Assembly: GCA_945861065.1 (NCBI GenBank)
Contig: CAMASI010000047.1
Location: 1-36,077, forward strand
Length of the DNA: 36,077 bases
Reading direction: 5' to 3'
DNA from: Klebsiella pneumoniae
GTDB lineage: Bacteria; Myxococcota_A; UBA796; GCA-2862545
Below the pieces are notes generated by a model that was not told where the DNA came from, ran no database searches, and saw nothing but the letters and a program-made list of their open reading frames with translations. Shown here piece after piece: positions 23,190-31,498 of this stretch (position 1 is its first letter; each line of letters begins with the position of its first letter). The position numbers were made by a program, and so were the translations under genes.

Positions 23190-25613
23190 ATGCCGGCTTG
23201 GCTCTTGGCCCTCCTTTGTGCCGTCGCCGTTCTGTTCGCCTTGCCTGCAAGCGCGACTGAGACGTCGCCCGCCAGTCACGCAGAGTCCCCAAAGGCCACC
23301 GACCCGCGTGTCTTGCAGGAACTCGGCGAAGCTGCACTCGCGGCAAAACAAACGGATGCCGCGCGCGCCCATTTTGAGGGCATGTTCGACGCATCCGAAG
23401 TCGCCAAGTACCTCGATCTGAAAGGCCCGCTCCGGGAGGCCTTGTTGTTCGAACGGTTGGGCGACTTCGCCGCGGCCGAAGAACGCTACCGGGCCGCCTT
23501 CCAACTCGACGTGCACCGAACCATCTTGGGCTTGCGTATCGCCTCGGTCCACCCCGACCGCGACAGGATTGTCGGCGAAGCCTTCGACTACGTTCGCAAC
23601 CTGGTAAGACGCGTCAAATCCGGGCAAGATGCCGCGATTTATACGACCACAAAGGGCGAAAAACGCAACCTGGTCATCCTGACGACCGACGAAGTGTTGG
23701 CGCTGGCCGCTGCCGGGGAGGCGGCTCGCTATTGTTATGTGGAGGACTTCGACCTCACCGGGCGAACGGACCTGCCGGAACGCATTCAGTTCGAACGATG
23801 CGTCGTGGGTCGCATTCAGATCCCCGCCCAATCCCTCCACAGCCTCGTGTTCCGCGGTATCGCGCTCGGCGACGTGAACGTGGGCAAAACCTGGGAAGCC
23901 GAGCCCAACAAGTCGAAGACCATCCCGGCCTCGTCGATCGAGGACCTCATGTTCCGCGAGGCGATTTTCGCGGGCAAGGCAAACTTCGCAGGGGTACACG
24001 TCACAGGGGCACGCGCCTATTTTCCCCTCGCCGTTTTCGAGGGTGTCGCAGATTTCAAGGGAGCCGAATTCGAGGGCGTCACCGAATTTCGGTTTGCGAG
24101 CTTTGGAGCTGGCGCGAACTTCAAGGGTTTGCGCATGCACAGCCCTGTGTACTTCGGGGGCAGTCGCTATCGGGCAGACACCACGTTCACGAGCGTCTAC
24201 AGCGAACGGGACGTCTACTTCAACTCCACTGTGTTCGAGGGCGACGTTCGCTTCGACAAATGTGAGTTCCAACGCGGCGCGACGTTCGAGGACGCCCGTT
24301 TCCGAGGTCAGGCCAATTTCGGGACCAGCCGGGTTTCCGGCAACCTCAACCTCTCTCGGGCCGTGTTCGAAGACGACGTGAATATCAAAGACATCGAAGC
24401 TGGCGAGTTCGACGCTCTGGGGACGTGGTTTCAAAGCGACGCTTGGTTTACCGACGCGCGCGTTCGCGGTCGCACCCGTTTCTCCCTCGACGAAGTCACC
24501 CGTCATTCGCTGCAGCAGGACCTCGACGCCCTCCTCCCCTTGTACCGCCGCTACCAGGGCGACGAAGACGCAGACGAGCCGCTCACCACGAATTCGTCCT
24601 ACGGCGTTCAAGAACTCGATGACCTGAATGCTCGAATCGACGGCAATATCAGTTTCGCGAATACAGTTTTCGGCGGCTATACGGTCTTCGAGGGCGTCAC
24701 TTTCGGCGCGCCCGGCCACGAGACCACCGCCAGTTTCTTCAACGCGCAGTTCCTTGGGGAGACACACTTCGAGCGCACGAACTGGCATGCACTGGCCGAT
24801 TTTACAACCATTTTCGGCAACGAAGTGGCGTGGAATATGGCGCATTTCGGGCGCGGCTTCGTGCTCGATGACGCCAACGTCGCCGGGCGCGTAAGTCTCA
24901 CGGATGCGACGTTCGCCCCGAATGCTGACCTTTCGTTCTATGCGGCTGAGATCGCGAGCTTTCAAATCGCTCCCGAGCAGGTCTCAGACGGGAGCGGTTT
25001 CCATCGCCTTTTCTACGAACGTTGCGCCCGACTCGGTCCTGACATGACCGACGCCCGTATTGCCCGAATCCTCCGTGACCAGGAGATATCGGCCGACGAT
25101 CTGCGGAGATTCTGCTACGACGCCCTCCAGGACGAGTTCGTGGCCCTCAAAGATTCCTACGGGTCGCGTGCCATGACCGTAGCCGAGGACGACGCGTGGT
25201 GGTGGAGCCGCCACCATGCGGCCATCGCAGCCATCCAATTTGGTACCTGGCCGGAGAGCATCTTCGCCGTTGTTGTGGACCTCGGCCTGTTCGAGACGTG
25301 TTTTGGATGGGGCGTTCGGCTGGAAAATCTCGTTTTCACCGCCGTCGCGCTGGTGCTCCTGTACGCGGCTGCCTACCGCACGTTGTGCGCAGATACGGTG
25401 TTGGCCTACGACGGGGAGAACAAGAAGATCCGCGACGTGCCCTTCTTCGGGATCCTCCACGTTTCGGCGCAGTCATTGATCGCCGTCAATACCGGGTGGG
25501 ACTTTGGCGATGACGACCACCGATTTCGCGTGCTGAATACATCGCAAACGATGATGGGCGTCTTGTTGATCACCTTCTTCGTCGGCGCATACACGCGAAT
25601 GATCCTCGCATGA
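23190..25613 (+). CDS. Pentapeptide-repeat protein with C-terminal two-helix channel-like domain
   Basis: This 807-residue protein has a signal peptide (MPAWLLALLCAVAVLFALPASA) and a TPR-like helical pair at about 40-110. Two blocks of pentapeptide-like repeats (A(D/N)F-type quintets such as ANFAGVHVTGARAYF and VADFKGAEFEGVTEF) follow at about 255-400 and 486-590. The C-terminus has a helix at about 711-730, a re-entrant-like segment and a helix at about 780-805 ending VGAYTRMIL. This matches the Ion_trans_2 (KcsA-like) topology, but the filter position reads VNTGWDFG (about 766-773) instead of TVGYG. Ion selectivity is therefore doubtful. The pentapeptide helix probably sits outside the membrane. 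It starts four bases after the metzincin stop. Confidence 0.75.
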   Translation: MPAWLLALLCAVAVLFALPASATETSPASHAESPKATDPRVLQELGEAALAAKQTDAARAHFEGMFDASEVAKYLDLKGPLREALLFERLGDFAAAEERYRAAFQLDVHRTILGLRIASVHPDRDRIVGEAFDYVRNLVRRVKSGQDAAIYTTTKGEKRNLVILTTDEVLALAAAGEAARYCYVEDFDLTGRTDLPERIQFERCVVGRIQIPAQSLHSLVFRGIALGDVNVGKTWEAEPNKSKTIPASSIEDLMFREAIFAGKANFAGVHVTGARAYFPLAVFEGVADFKGAEFEGVTEFRFASFGAGANFKGLRMHSPVYFGGSRYRADTTFTSVYSERDVYFNSTVFEGDVRFDKCEFQRGATFEDARFRGQANFGTSRVSGNLNLSRAVFEDDVNIKDIEAGEFDALGTWFQSDAWFTDARVRGRTRFSLDEVTRHSLQQDLDALLPLYRRYQGDEDADEPLTTNSSYGVQELDDLNARIDGNISFANTVFGGYTVFEGVTFGAPGHETTASFFNAQFLGETHFERTNWHALADFTTIFGNEVAWNMAHFGRGFVLDDANVAGRVSLTDATFAPNADLSFYAAEIASFQIAPEQVSDGSGFHRLFYERCARLGPDMTDARIARILRDQEISADDLRRFCYDALQDEFVALKDSYGSRAMTVAEDDAWWWSRHHAAIAAIQFGTWPESIFAVVVDLGLFETCFGWGVRLENLVFTAVALVLLYAAAYRTLCADTVLAYDGENKKIRDVPFFGILHVSAQSLIAVNTGWDFGDDDHRFRVLNTSQTMMGVLLITFFVGAYTRMILA

Positions 25614-25692
25614 TGGACCGCACTACCCTCTTTTGACTGGCGATCTGGAATAGAGTACCCCGCTCGTGCGTCCCAACGGTCGCGGAGGTTTC
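25614..25692 (+). promoter_or_regulatory. Leader of the small exported protein gene
   Basis: This 79-base gap contains TTGACT at 25633-25638, a fair -35 box. The sequence 17 bases downstream (TACCCC) is a poor -10, so the promoter call is weak. GGAGG at 25684-25688, four bases before the ATG at 25693, is a strong ribosome binding site and decides that start against a GTG at 25666. Its translation-start context TTTCATGTCGTTC is shared with the metzincin gene. Confidence 0.35.
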
Positions 25693-26046
25693 ATGTCGTT
25701 CGTCTCTCTAGCCACACTTTTCCTTACTGCGAGTTCAGCACTCGCGGACGACCCGGCGCCACCGGCACCCGCGGGCACGCCAGAAGTCCCCGTCGAGGCC
25801 TCAGCGGTGCTGCCCGAGGTGGTTGCGCCTGTCGCGCCAGTTGCAGACACGGAGCCCGTCGCACCTGCCGATGACTGCAAGAAGCTGACGATGGGGACCG
25901 ACAAAGAGGCCTGTATGGCCGAATGGACGCGCTTCGAGACGGCACGGGCCGCCTGGATTGCCGCCCACCCGAAGGCCACCGAAAAGGGCGCGAAGGCAAA
26001 ACGCTCAAACTCGAACCGGATGGAAGCCGAAGCGACCGACGAATAA
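25693..26046 (+). CDS. Small secreted Ala/Pro-rich protein
   Basis: This 117-residue protein has the signal peptide MSFVSLATLFLTASSALAD and then a low-complexity Ala/Pro/Val/Glu stretch to about residue 60. A compact segment carries two Cys (DDCKKLTMGTDKEACMAEW) suited to one disulfide, a short helix, and a Lys-rich acidic tail. I do not recognise a family. Its strong ribosome binding site suggests high expression, and it may be a periplasmic or outer-envelope tether. It lies 79 bases after the channel-like gene and converges with the M18 aminopeptidase gene, with 25 bases between stops and no terminator visible. Confidence 0.6.
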   Translation: MSFVSLATLFLTASSALADDPAPPAPAGTPEVPVEASAVLPEVVAPVAPVADTEPVAPADDCKKLTMGTDKEACMAEWTRFETARAAWIAAHPKATEKGAKAKRSNSNRMEAEATDE

Positions 26047-26071
26047 CGCCGGGTCCCCATGGGGGGAGAAA

Positions 26072-27349
26072 TCAGCGGTTGCCGCTCAGATGCCTGCCAA
26101 GCGCTGCCGACATCCACACCGGATCGGCGGTGCCGCAGGTCTCGCGTGCGGAATGCATGGACCACATCGCGTTGCCCACGTCCACGCCCGGGCAGCCGAG
26201 GTGCGCCGTCACCATGGGGCCAACCGTTGATCCGCACGCAAGGTCGGACCGGTTGACAAACCATTGCACGGGCGAACCTACGTCGGCACACAACCGTGCA
26301 AAACGCGCCGCGCCCGCTCCCTCCGTGGCGTACCGTTGATTGGCATTTTGCTTGATCACCGGTCCGAGTCCCATTCGCGGCAGATGATTAGGCTCGTGTT
26401 TGTCCGGGAACGCCGGATGAACGGCATGCGCCATGTCCACGCTCACCACGAAACTATGCGCCAGGGCGCGTACCAACCCGCCCGGGGCTACGGGGGTCAC
26501 GCGGTCCACGAGCGCTGTCAGCACCGTTTCCAACACTCGCCCATTCGCACCCCGCGACGTCGTCGACCCGATTTCTTCGTGATCGAATAGCGCAATCACT
26601 GCCGTCGAATTCGGGCTCGCGTCCAACGACGAAAGCAACCCCGCCAACGCCGAGTGACACGAGGCAAGGTTGTCGAGGCGCCCACTGTGTAGGAACTCGC
26701 GTCCGACTCCTGAAACCGCGGCGGGCACGAGGTCCACGAGGCATAGATCCCAAGAAACTACCTCTTGAGGCGCGCAGGAAACCGCGTCCCCGAGCAGGTC
26801 CCGCAACGGGTCAGCTCCGCTTCCTTCTTCGAGTCCCAATACCGCCGGCAAATGAGTTTGAGGATTCAGTTTGAGACCGTCTTCATTGACGGTCCGCTGC
26901 AAGTGGATGGCGAGGTTGGGAATGCGGCACAGCGGTCGACGCAGGTCCACGCAGGTGGAACGACCGTCCCGGGTGTGCACAAGACCAGCAATCCCAAGCT
27001 CTCGGTCCGTCCAAGTGTGCAACAACACACCGCCGTAGACCTCAACCCCGAGCCGGACAATGCCGTTGCTTCGAAGCACGGGGTTGGGCTTGATGCGCAA
27101 CACGGGCGAATCTGTGTGCGCGGTGACAATATGGAAGCCGCTTTGAGCGACGGGCTCAAACCCGACGCGAAAAGCCACGATCGTGCCGCCGATCGCCACG
27201 TATCCTCGGTGCCCGGGCGCCAAGGGCGTGGGTGCGGCGCCAAGATCCATGGCCAAGAAGCCCGCGGCGACCAGTCTTGATTCGGTCGTTGCGACTGCGT
27301 GCCACGGGGTGGGCGACGCATCCAGATAGGCGGCAAGGTCATCGATCAT
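26072..27349 (-). CDS. apeB: M18 family aminopeptidase
   Basis: This 425-residue cytoplasmic metallo-aminopeptidase of the M18 (aspartyl aminopeptidase) family has all metal ligands in place: His78 in TAHTDSPVLRIKPNP, Asp226 in SGRLDNLAS, Glu258/Glu259 in DHEEIGS, Asp305 in VDMAHAVHP and His399 in MHSARE. The N-terminus LAAYLDASPTPWHAV is typical and fixes the start at 27349. It removes N-terminal, often acidic or neutral, residues from peptides as a dodecamer in known members. The length is normal. The gene is divergent from the methyltransferase gene, whose start is ambiguous because an in-frame GTG at 27299 would overlap it. Confidence 0.92.
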   Translation of the reverse strand: MIDDLAAYLDASPTPWHAVATTESRLVAAGFLAMDLGAAPTPLAPGHRGYVAIGGTIVAFRVGFEPVAQSGFHIVTAHTDSPVLRIKPNPVLRSNGIVRLGVEVYGGVLLHTWTDRELGIAGLVHTRDGRSTCVDLRRPLCRIPNLAIHLQRTVNEDGLKLNPQTHLPAVLGLEEGSGADPLRDLLGDAVSCAPQEVVSWDLCLVDLVPAAVSGVGREFLHSGRLDNLASCHSALAGLLSSLDASPNSTAVIALFDHEEIGSTTSRGANGRVLETVLTALVDRVTPVAPGGLVRALAHSFVVSVDMAHAVHPAFPDKHEPNHLPRMGLGPVIKQNANQRYATEGAGAARFARLCADVGSPVQWFVNRSDLACGSTVGPMVTAHLGCPGVDVGNAMWSMHSARETCGTADPVWMSAALGRHLSGNR

Positions 27350-27394
27350 TTCGCGCGTCTATCCGGCTGGTCTCCACCGGCGTTAGCGCGACGC

Positions 27395-27973
27395 GTGTTC
27401 GACTTCCTTCGCGCCTTCGTCAGGGACCCCGTCACCATCGGCGCAATCGCGCCCTCCGGTCGGGAACTCGCAGACCTGACCGTAACGAGCGCCGAGATTC
27501 GGCCCGGCCACACCGTCGTCGAACTCGGGGCTGGCACGGGTCCCATGACCGAAAGCCTGTTGCGACTGCATGCCGACGTCCCGCTGTTGGTCCTCGAACC
27601 CACCCACGCACTTGCCGCTAGCCTTCGCACCCGATTCCCATCGGCGAAGGTGTGCGAAAGGTACGCACAGGACTTGCCAGCGCTGGTCCAGGAATGGGGC
27701 CATCCGGTCGTGGATCGCGTCGTTTCAAGCCTCCCATGGGCGATCTGGCCCCCGGTGCTTCAGAACGAAATCTTCGACGCCATCCATCGCGTGATGGCTC
27801 CAGACGGCCGCCTCGTGTCCTTCAGCTACGTCCATGCGCGGGCACTACCAGCGGCCAGCCGATTCAGGGCGACCTTAGAATCCCGCTTCCGGACCGTTCA
27901 CACGACCCGCGTGGCGTGGCGAAACCTGCCTCCAGCCTATGTGCTCGTTTGCGACGGGCCCATTTCGCGTTGA
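27395..27973 (+). CDS. SAM-dependent methyltransferase, PmtA-like
   Basis: This class I methyltransferase of about 192 residues resembles bacterial phosphatidylethanolamine N-methyltransferases of the PmtA type and related rRNA-dimethylase-like enzymes. It has FVRDPVTIGAIAPSGRELA at the N-terminus, the SAM motif VVELGAGTGPMTESLLRL (41-58), VLEPTHALAASLRTRFP, then VVSSLPWAIWP where the family has SxLP, FSYVHARALP, and WRNLPPAYV near the end. Phospholipid methylation is the best guess, but the substrate is not proven. I prefer the GTG at 27395. A GTG at 27299 is in frame, but those codons are antisense to the clear M18 N-terminus. It is followed 36 bases later by the sulfatase-fold gene. Confidence 0.75.
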   Translation: MFDFLRAFVRDPVTIGAIAPSGRELADLTVTSAEIRPGHTVVELGAGTGPMTESLLRLHADVPLLVLEPTHALAASLRTRFPSAKVCERYAQDLPALVQEWGHPVVDRVVSSLPWAIWPPVLQNEIFDAIHRVMAPDGRLVSFSYVHARALPAASRFRATLESRFRTVHTTRVAWRNLPPAYVLVCDGPISR

Positions 27974-27983
27974 AAGCGGACTC

Positions 27984-28001
27984 GGTCAACGGTCGTTAAC
28001 C
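27984..28001. promoter_or_regulatory. Operator-like inverted repeat
   Basis: GGTCAACG-GT-CGTTAACC forms 8-bp arms with one mismatch and a 2-base spacer. It lies between the methyltransferase stop and the GTG at 28010, eight bases before it. The size fits a dimeric regulator site, or a short hairpin over the translation start of the four-gene run. The binding factor is unknown. Confidence 0.35.
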
Positions 28002-28009
28002 ACCGGTGC

Positions 28010-29290
28010 GTGAGCACCTGGTTTCGCCTCTGGTTTCCGCTATTTGGGCTCAGCCCCGCCTGCTCCTGGCGGGTCCCCCGGTCGCACCCGGCACCCGAAA
28101 CGGTCGTTTTCATCGTTTTGGACACCGTGCGGTCCGAAACCACGTCGTTGTGCGGCGAATCCCGACCCACAACCCCCGTCCTGCGGGAACTCGTCGAGGA
28201 CGGCTGGGCCTGGACTTGTGACGCCACTGCACCCGGTACCTGGACCACACCCAGCCACGTGAGTTTCTTCACGGGTAAACCCGTCGTCGAACTCGACGGA
28301 GGGCGTTTCGTCCCAGCACCCGCCGACACGCTCACCGGCCAGTTCGCGGCCCGCGGCTTCCGCACCGCCATGGTGGCCGCCAATATGGTGCTCGCCAAGC
28401 CGGACTGGCTCGCTGCCGGATTTGAGCACAGCCGCATCGCGAAGAACTTTGCGGAACTCGATGGGATGGCATTGGCCGACGCCGTAGGCGACGCTCTCAA
28501 CAGCGTGAAAGCCACCGACGCGCTCTTCCTATTCGTCAACATCGCCGACGCCCACGCGCCCTACCCAGCCGTGCCAGAGGGGGTTGTATGGGCCCAACCC
28601 CAGCGCCCGGTCCAACACCGCATGTGGTCCACCGACCTGGAAATTCCGTTTCATCGTTACGTTTCCGGTCGAATGCCCGACACAGAAGCCCCCGAGTTCC
28701 GCGCCCAGCTCGACAATGGCTACGCTTGGGCCGTGTCGCAGGCGGACCGAACCCTCGGGCTCGTGCTCGCGCGTCTCGCTTCCCACGGCCGGAATCAGCG
28801 ACTCCGCGTCGTCATCACGTCCGACCACGGGGAATTCGTCGGTGAACACGGGCAAGTTGGGCACGGCGACACGTTGTACGAACAGGGTCAGCGCGTACCT
28901 TTGTTGTACTTTGATAACGATGGGCCCGAACCCAACCTCGGCGACCGAATCGACGCACGCTACGCCTTCCACCTCCTGAGAGACGGCGAGTTGCCCATGC
29001 CGCTCGACCCACCGACCTCAGTCGCGTTCTTTCAGCCGAGCCCGAGAACCAGCTTCAATGGCGCTGCGACATGGAACGGCGCCACCAAGACGGTATGGCG
29101 AGCAGGGACCTGGGAACGATATGACCTCGCCTCGGACCCCTCTGAATTGCACCCTGTCCCCATCACGCCCGATTTGTCCACCGAGCAGTTTCGCAACACG
29201 GTCGCCGAACATTTGGCTACAATCGCAACACTGAACGAACCCGACAACGAGACAACGCAGAACCTGAGGGCGGCTGGTTATGTGGAATAG
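28010..29290 (+). CDS. Alkaline phosphatase/sulfatase-superfamily hydrolase with Thr at the nucleophile position
   Basis: This 426-residue protein has the sulfatase-like core: metal-binding FIVLDTVRSETTS (Asp38), the nucleophile segment GTWTTPSHVSFFTGK, FLFVNIADAHAPYP, and VVITSDHGEFVGEHGQVGHG near residue 270. Classical sulfatases have C/S-x-P-x-R, converted to formylglycine. Here it reads Thr79-Thr-Pro-Ser-His, so formylglycine cannot form; Thr itself could act, as in phosphoethanolamine transferases and related phospho-hydrolases. A short hydrophobic N-terminus (FPLFGLSPAC) suggests export or a weak lipobox. The start is a GTG after an inverted repeat. The next gene starts 11 bases before its stop. 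Confidence 0.8.
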   Translation: MSTWFRLWFPLFGLSPACSWRVPRSHPAPETVVFIVLDTVRSETTSLCGESRPTTPVLRELVEDGWAWTCDATAPGTWTTPSHVSFFTGKPVVELDGGRFVPAPADTLTGQFAARGFRTAMVAANMVLAKPDWLAAGFEHSRIAKNFAELDGMALADAVGDALNSVKATDALFLFVNIADAHAPYPAVPEGVVWAQPQRPVQHRMWSTDLEIPFHRYVSGRMPDTEAPEFRAQLDNGYAWAVSQADRTLGLVLARLASHGRNQRLRVVITSDHGEFVGEHGQVGHGDTLYEQGQRVPLLYFDNDGPEPNLGDRIDARYAFHLLRDGELPMPLDPPTSVAFFQPSPRTSFNGAATWNGATKTVWRAGTWERYDLASDPSELHPVPITPDLSTEQFRNTVAEHLATIATLNEPDNETTQNLRAAGYVE

Positions 29291-29840
29291 GTTTGTTTCC
29301 CTCGTGTTCGTCGTAGCCTGTGGGCCCCCCAATCCGGGCAAGGACACAGACGGCCTTGGCAGCGGAGAAGATACCGACTCGACCGGCCTTCCAGCAGATT
29401 GTAAAAGCGGCGGTCCCTTTGCAGACGTGGGCACCGGCGAAACCACCTTCCTTCCCTTGTCAGACGGCGCCGATCTAATGCTCGTTTTCGGTTCGCAAGG
29501 GGGCTGGCACCTCACGACCGCGGTTCAAGTGTCCGCGGCGTCACCGCTCGTGTCCTTCCACCCAACGGCCAGCACCGTGGACGATGGGACCCATGTCTCC
29601 GGAGACCAAGTGGCGGAATACCGGGAACTCGTGCCCTACGAACAAGCGTCCTGCGCCGGTACCGCCACCAATCTCCGGGTATTCCTCGACGGTTCTGACC
29701 CAGTACATGCGTGCAGCCTGCGGGATCGCCTCGTCGAAATCACGATGGAGGTGATGGATCTGCAAACCGACGTCGCGATTTTTGCTACCCGACGCGTGAC
29801 GGTCCGAGGCGACCCTAACGACGCCTCCACTTGCCCATGA
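29280..29840 (+). CDS. Small lipoprotein, unknown function
   Basis: This 186-residue lipoprotein has the signal MWNRFVSLVFVVAC with Cys14, followed by a short DTDGLGSGEDTDSTG acidic linker like those of the other lipoproteins here. The rest is a single beta-sandwich-like domain with three Cys (about 41, 125 and 144) and phrases such as DLMLVFGSQGGWHLTTAVQV. I cannot name the family. Its ATG overlaps the end of the sulfatase-fold gene by 11 bases, and its stop overlaps the next ATG (ATGA), so it is made together with both neighbours. Confidence 0.7.
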   Translation: MWNRFVSLVFVVACGPPNPGKDTDGLGSGEDTDSTGLPADCKSGGPFADVGTGETTFLPLSDGADLMLVFGSQGGWHLTTAVQVSAASPLVSFHPTASTVDDGTHVSGDQVAEYRELVPYEQASCAGTATNLRVFLDGSDPVHACSLRDRLVEITMEVMDLQTDVAIFATRRVTVRGDPNDASTCP

Positions 29841-31498
29841 TTCTCATCGCGGTCGGTTTGGCATGGGCGATTTCATTCGAAGACACCACCGAAAACCTCG
29901 ATGGTGCCATCAACGAAAGCCTGACGTCGGCGGGCTCCGGCTATGCAGGCATTGCCGTATTCGACCTCGAAGGCGACGGTGATCTCGACCTGTACCTGAC
30001 CAATGGTCCTGGACACGCCGACACGTTGCTGCGCAATAATGGCGCAGGGATTTTTGAGACGGCCAATGGCACCGCGGGCACCGTCGTCGATACTGGCACC
30101 CGCGGAATCCTCGCAGCCGACCTCGACAACGACGGTGACCCCGACCTTGTTCTCGTCGGCGACGCTGCGAATCCGATGCGGATCCTGGAAAATGACGAGG
30201 GAATATTTTCCGACATCTCCATCTCGTCTGGACTTGTCGGGGCGCCGCGAAATGTAAGCCCTCACGCAGCAGACGTGGACGGCGATGGCTTGCTCGACAT
30301 TTATTTAACCGCAGGTGCCACCTTCACGGAACATTGGCCCAACCTATTGTACCACAACGAGGGCAACCTCCTGTTTGTCGACGTGGCCGCCGACGCCGGT
30401 GTAGACACGGAACTGGGCGCCTGCGCCGCCACATTTGCTAACTTCGACGATGACGACGCGATTGACCTTCTCGTCGGCAACTGCAGCGACCTGGGTGGCC
30501 CCGACCTGCCTTTTGAGCTGTACAAAAATCGTGGAGACGGGACGTTCGAAGATGTGTACGAGCAGTCCGGCGCCTGGGCCCTGGGCCATTGGATGGGTTT
30601 CGCTGTTGCGGATTTCAACGGAGATGGCTGGCTCGATTTCTTTTCGACCAATTCTGGCAATGTGCGTGAACAACCCCACGCGCTTTACGTCAACCAACAG
30701 GATGGCAGTTTTGAAAACGTCGCCAGCGCAGCCGGCGTCGCGGACTGGGAGTTCGGCTGGGGCACCGTTGCCGCAGACTTTGACAACGACGGAGACGAAG
30801 ACCTTTATTACGTCGGGAAATCCCAGGTAGGGGAACATTGTGCTTCCCCGGGTTTGTTGTTCGACAACCGCGGCGATGGCAGTTTCGCACCCCCAACCAT
30901 TCCCTTGGACCTGACTGAAGTGTATACCAGCGGGCTGGTCGCAGGCGATTTCGACGCCGATGGCTTCGTCGACCTCGTTGTGGCCGCGTCCGCCGCACCC
31001 CCCTATGACGACGGCCTCGCCGTAATGCTTCGCAACCTAGGCAATGAAAACCAAAGCCTGACCGTCCGCCTTACCGGGACCTCCGTCAACCGCGACGCGA
31101 TCGGCGCACGTGTACGAGCGACGACGCCAGACCACCGGATGTTGCGGGAAATCTCCGCCGGCACGTCGTACGAGTCGGCAACGACGCCGTGGCCTACCTT
31201 CGGGCTCGGCGCAAACCTGGACGCCCGCGTTTGTGTGCATTGGCCAGACGGCAGCGGCGAAGATTTCGGCGTCTTGTCCTCGGGGGCCATTCACGACTTG
31301 GTGCAAGGGGACGGACTCGGCGACGACCCCTGCGGCCCTCTGGCAAGCGCGACCGGTCCGACCACGCCGTCGACCGTCCCGACCGCGCCCACGCCTATTG
31401 GGGGTAATCCAGTACCCGCGCAATGTGGTTGCGCCTCCGCAATGGGCGCACTTTCCCCTTGGGCCGCTCTACTGCTGTTCCTCCGGAGACGCCGTTGA
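29837..31498 (+). CDS. ASPIC/UnbV (CRTAC1-like) propeller protein with MYXO-CTERM-like tail
   Basis: This 553-residue secreted protein has the signal peptide MILIAVGLAWA and then seven VCBS/FG-GAP-like blades, each with a calcium loop (for example DLEGDGDLDLYLTNG, DLDNDGDPDLVLVGD, DFNGDGWLDFFSTN). An ASPIC/UnbV domain at about 395-480 follows (NRDAIGARVRA, REISAGTSYESA, VHWPDGSGEDFG). A Thr/Pro linker leads to a C-terminus CGCASAMGALSPWAALLLFL followed by four Arg. That tail fits MYXO-CTERM sorting signals, which are cleaved by a rhombosortase- or myxosortase-like enzyme so the protein is anchored at the surface via Cys. The ATG at 29837 overlaps the preceding stop. It is the first of two tandem paralogues. 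Confidence 0.85.
   Translation: MILIAVGLAWAISFEDTTENLDGAINESLTSAGSGYAGIAVFDLEGDGDLDLYLTNGPGHADTLLRNNGAGIFETANGTAGTVVDTGTRGILAADLDNDGDPDLVLVGDAANPMRILENDEGIFSDISISSGLVGAPRNVSPHAADVDGDGLLDIYLTAGATFTEHWPNLLYHNEGNLLFVDVAADAGVDTELGACAATFANFDDDDAIDLLVGNCSDLGGPDLPFELYKNRGDGTFEDVYEQSGAWALGHWMGFAVADFNGDGWLDFFSTNSGNVREQPHALYVNQQDGSFENVASAAGVADWEFGWGTVAADFDNDGDEDLYYVGKSQVGEHCASPGLLFDNRGDGSFAPPTIPLDLTEVYTSGLVAGDFDADGFVDLVVAASAAPPYDDGLAVMLRNLGNENQSLTVRLTGTSVNRDAIGARVRATTPDHRMLREISAGTSYESATTPWPTFGLGANLDARVCVHWPDGSGEDFGVLSSGAIHDLVQGDGLGDDPCGPLASATGPTTPSTVPTAPTPIGGNPVPAQCGCASAMGALSPWAALLLFLRRRR

Noticed and set aside
23100..24965. 621-codon open frame antisense to the pentapeptide-repeat gene
   Set aside because: It is the mirror of a high-GC coding strand, has no ribosome binding site or recognisable motif, and the plus-strand frame has clear repeats and membrane segments.
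26047..26071. CCCCATGGGG palindrome as a bidirectional terminator
   Set aside because: The stem is only four base pairs with practically no loop and no T-run on either side.
27299..27394. Upstream GTG start for the PmtA-like gene
   Set aside because: The first codons would be antisense to the well-conserved M18 aminopeptidase N-terminus and look non-native. I kept 27395, although the true start remains uncertain.
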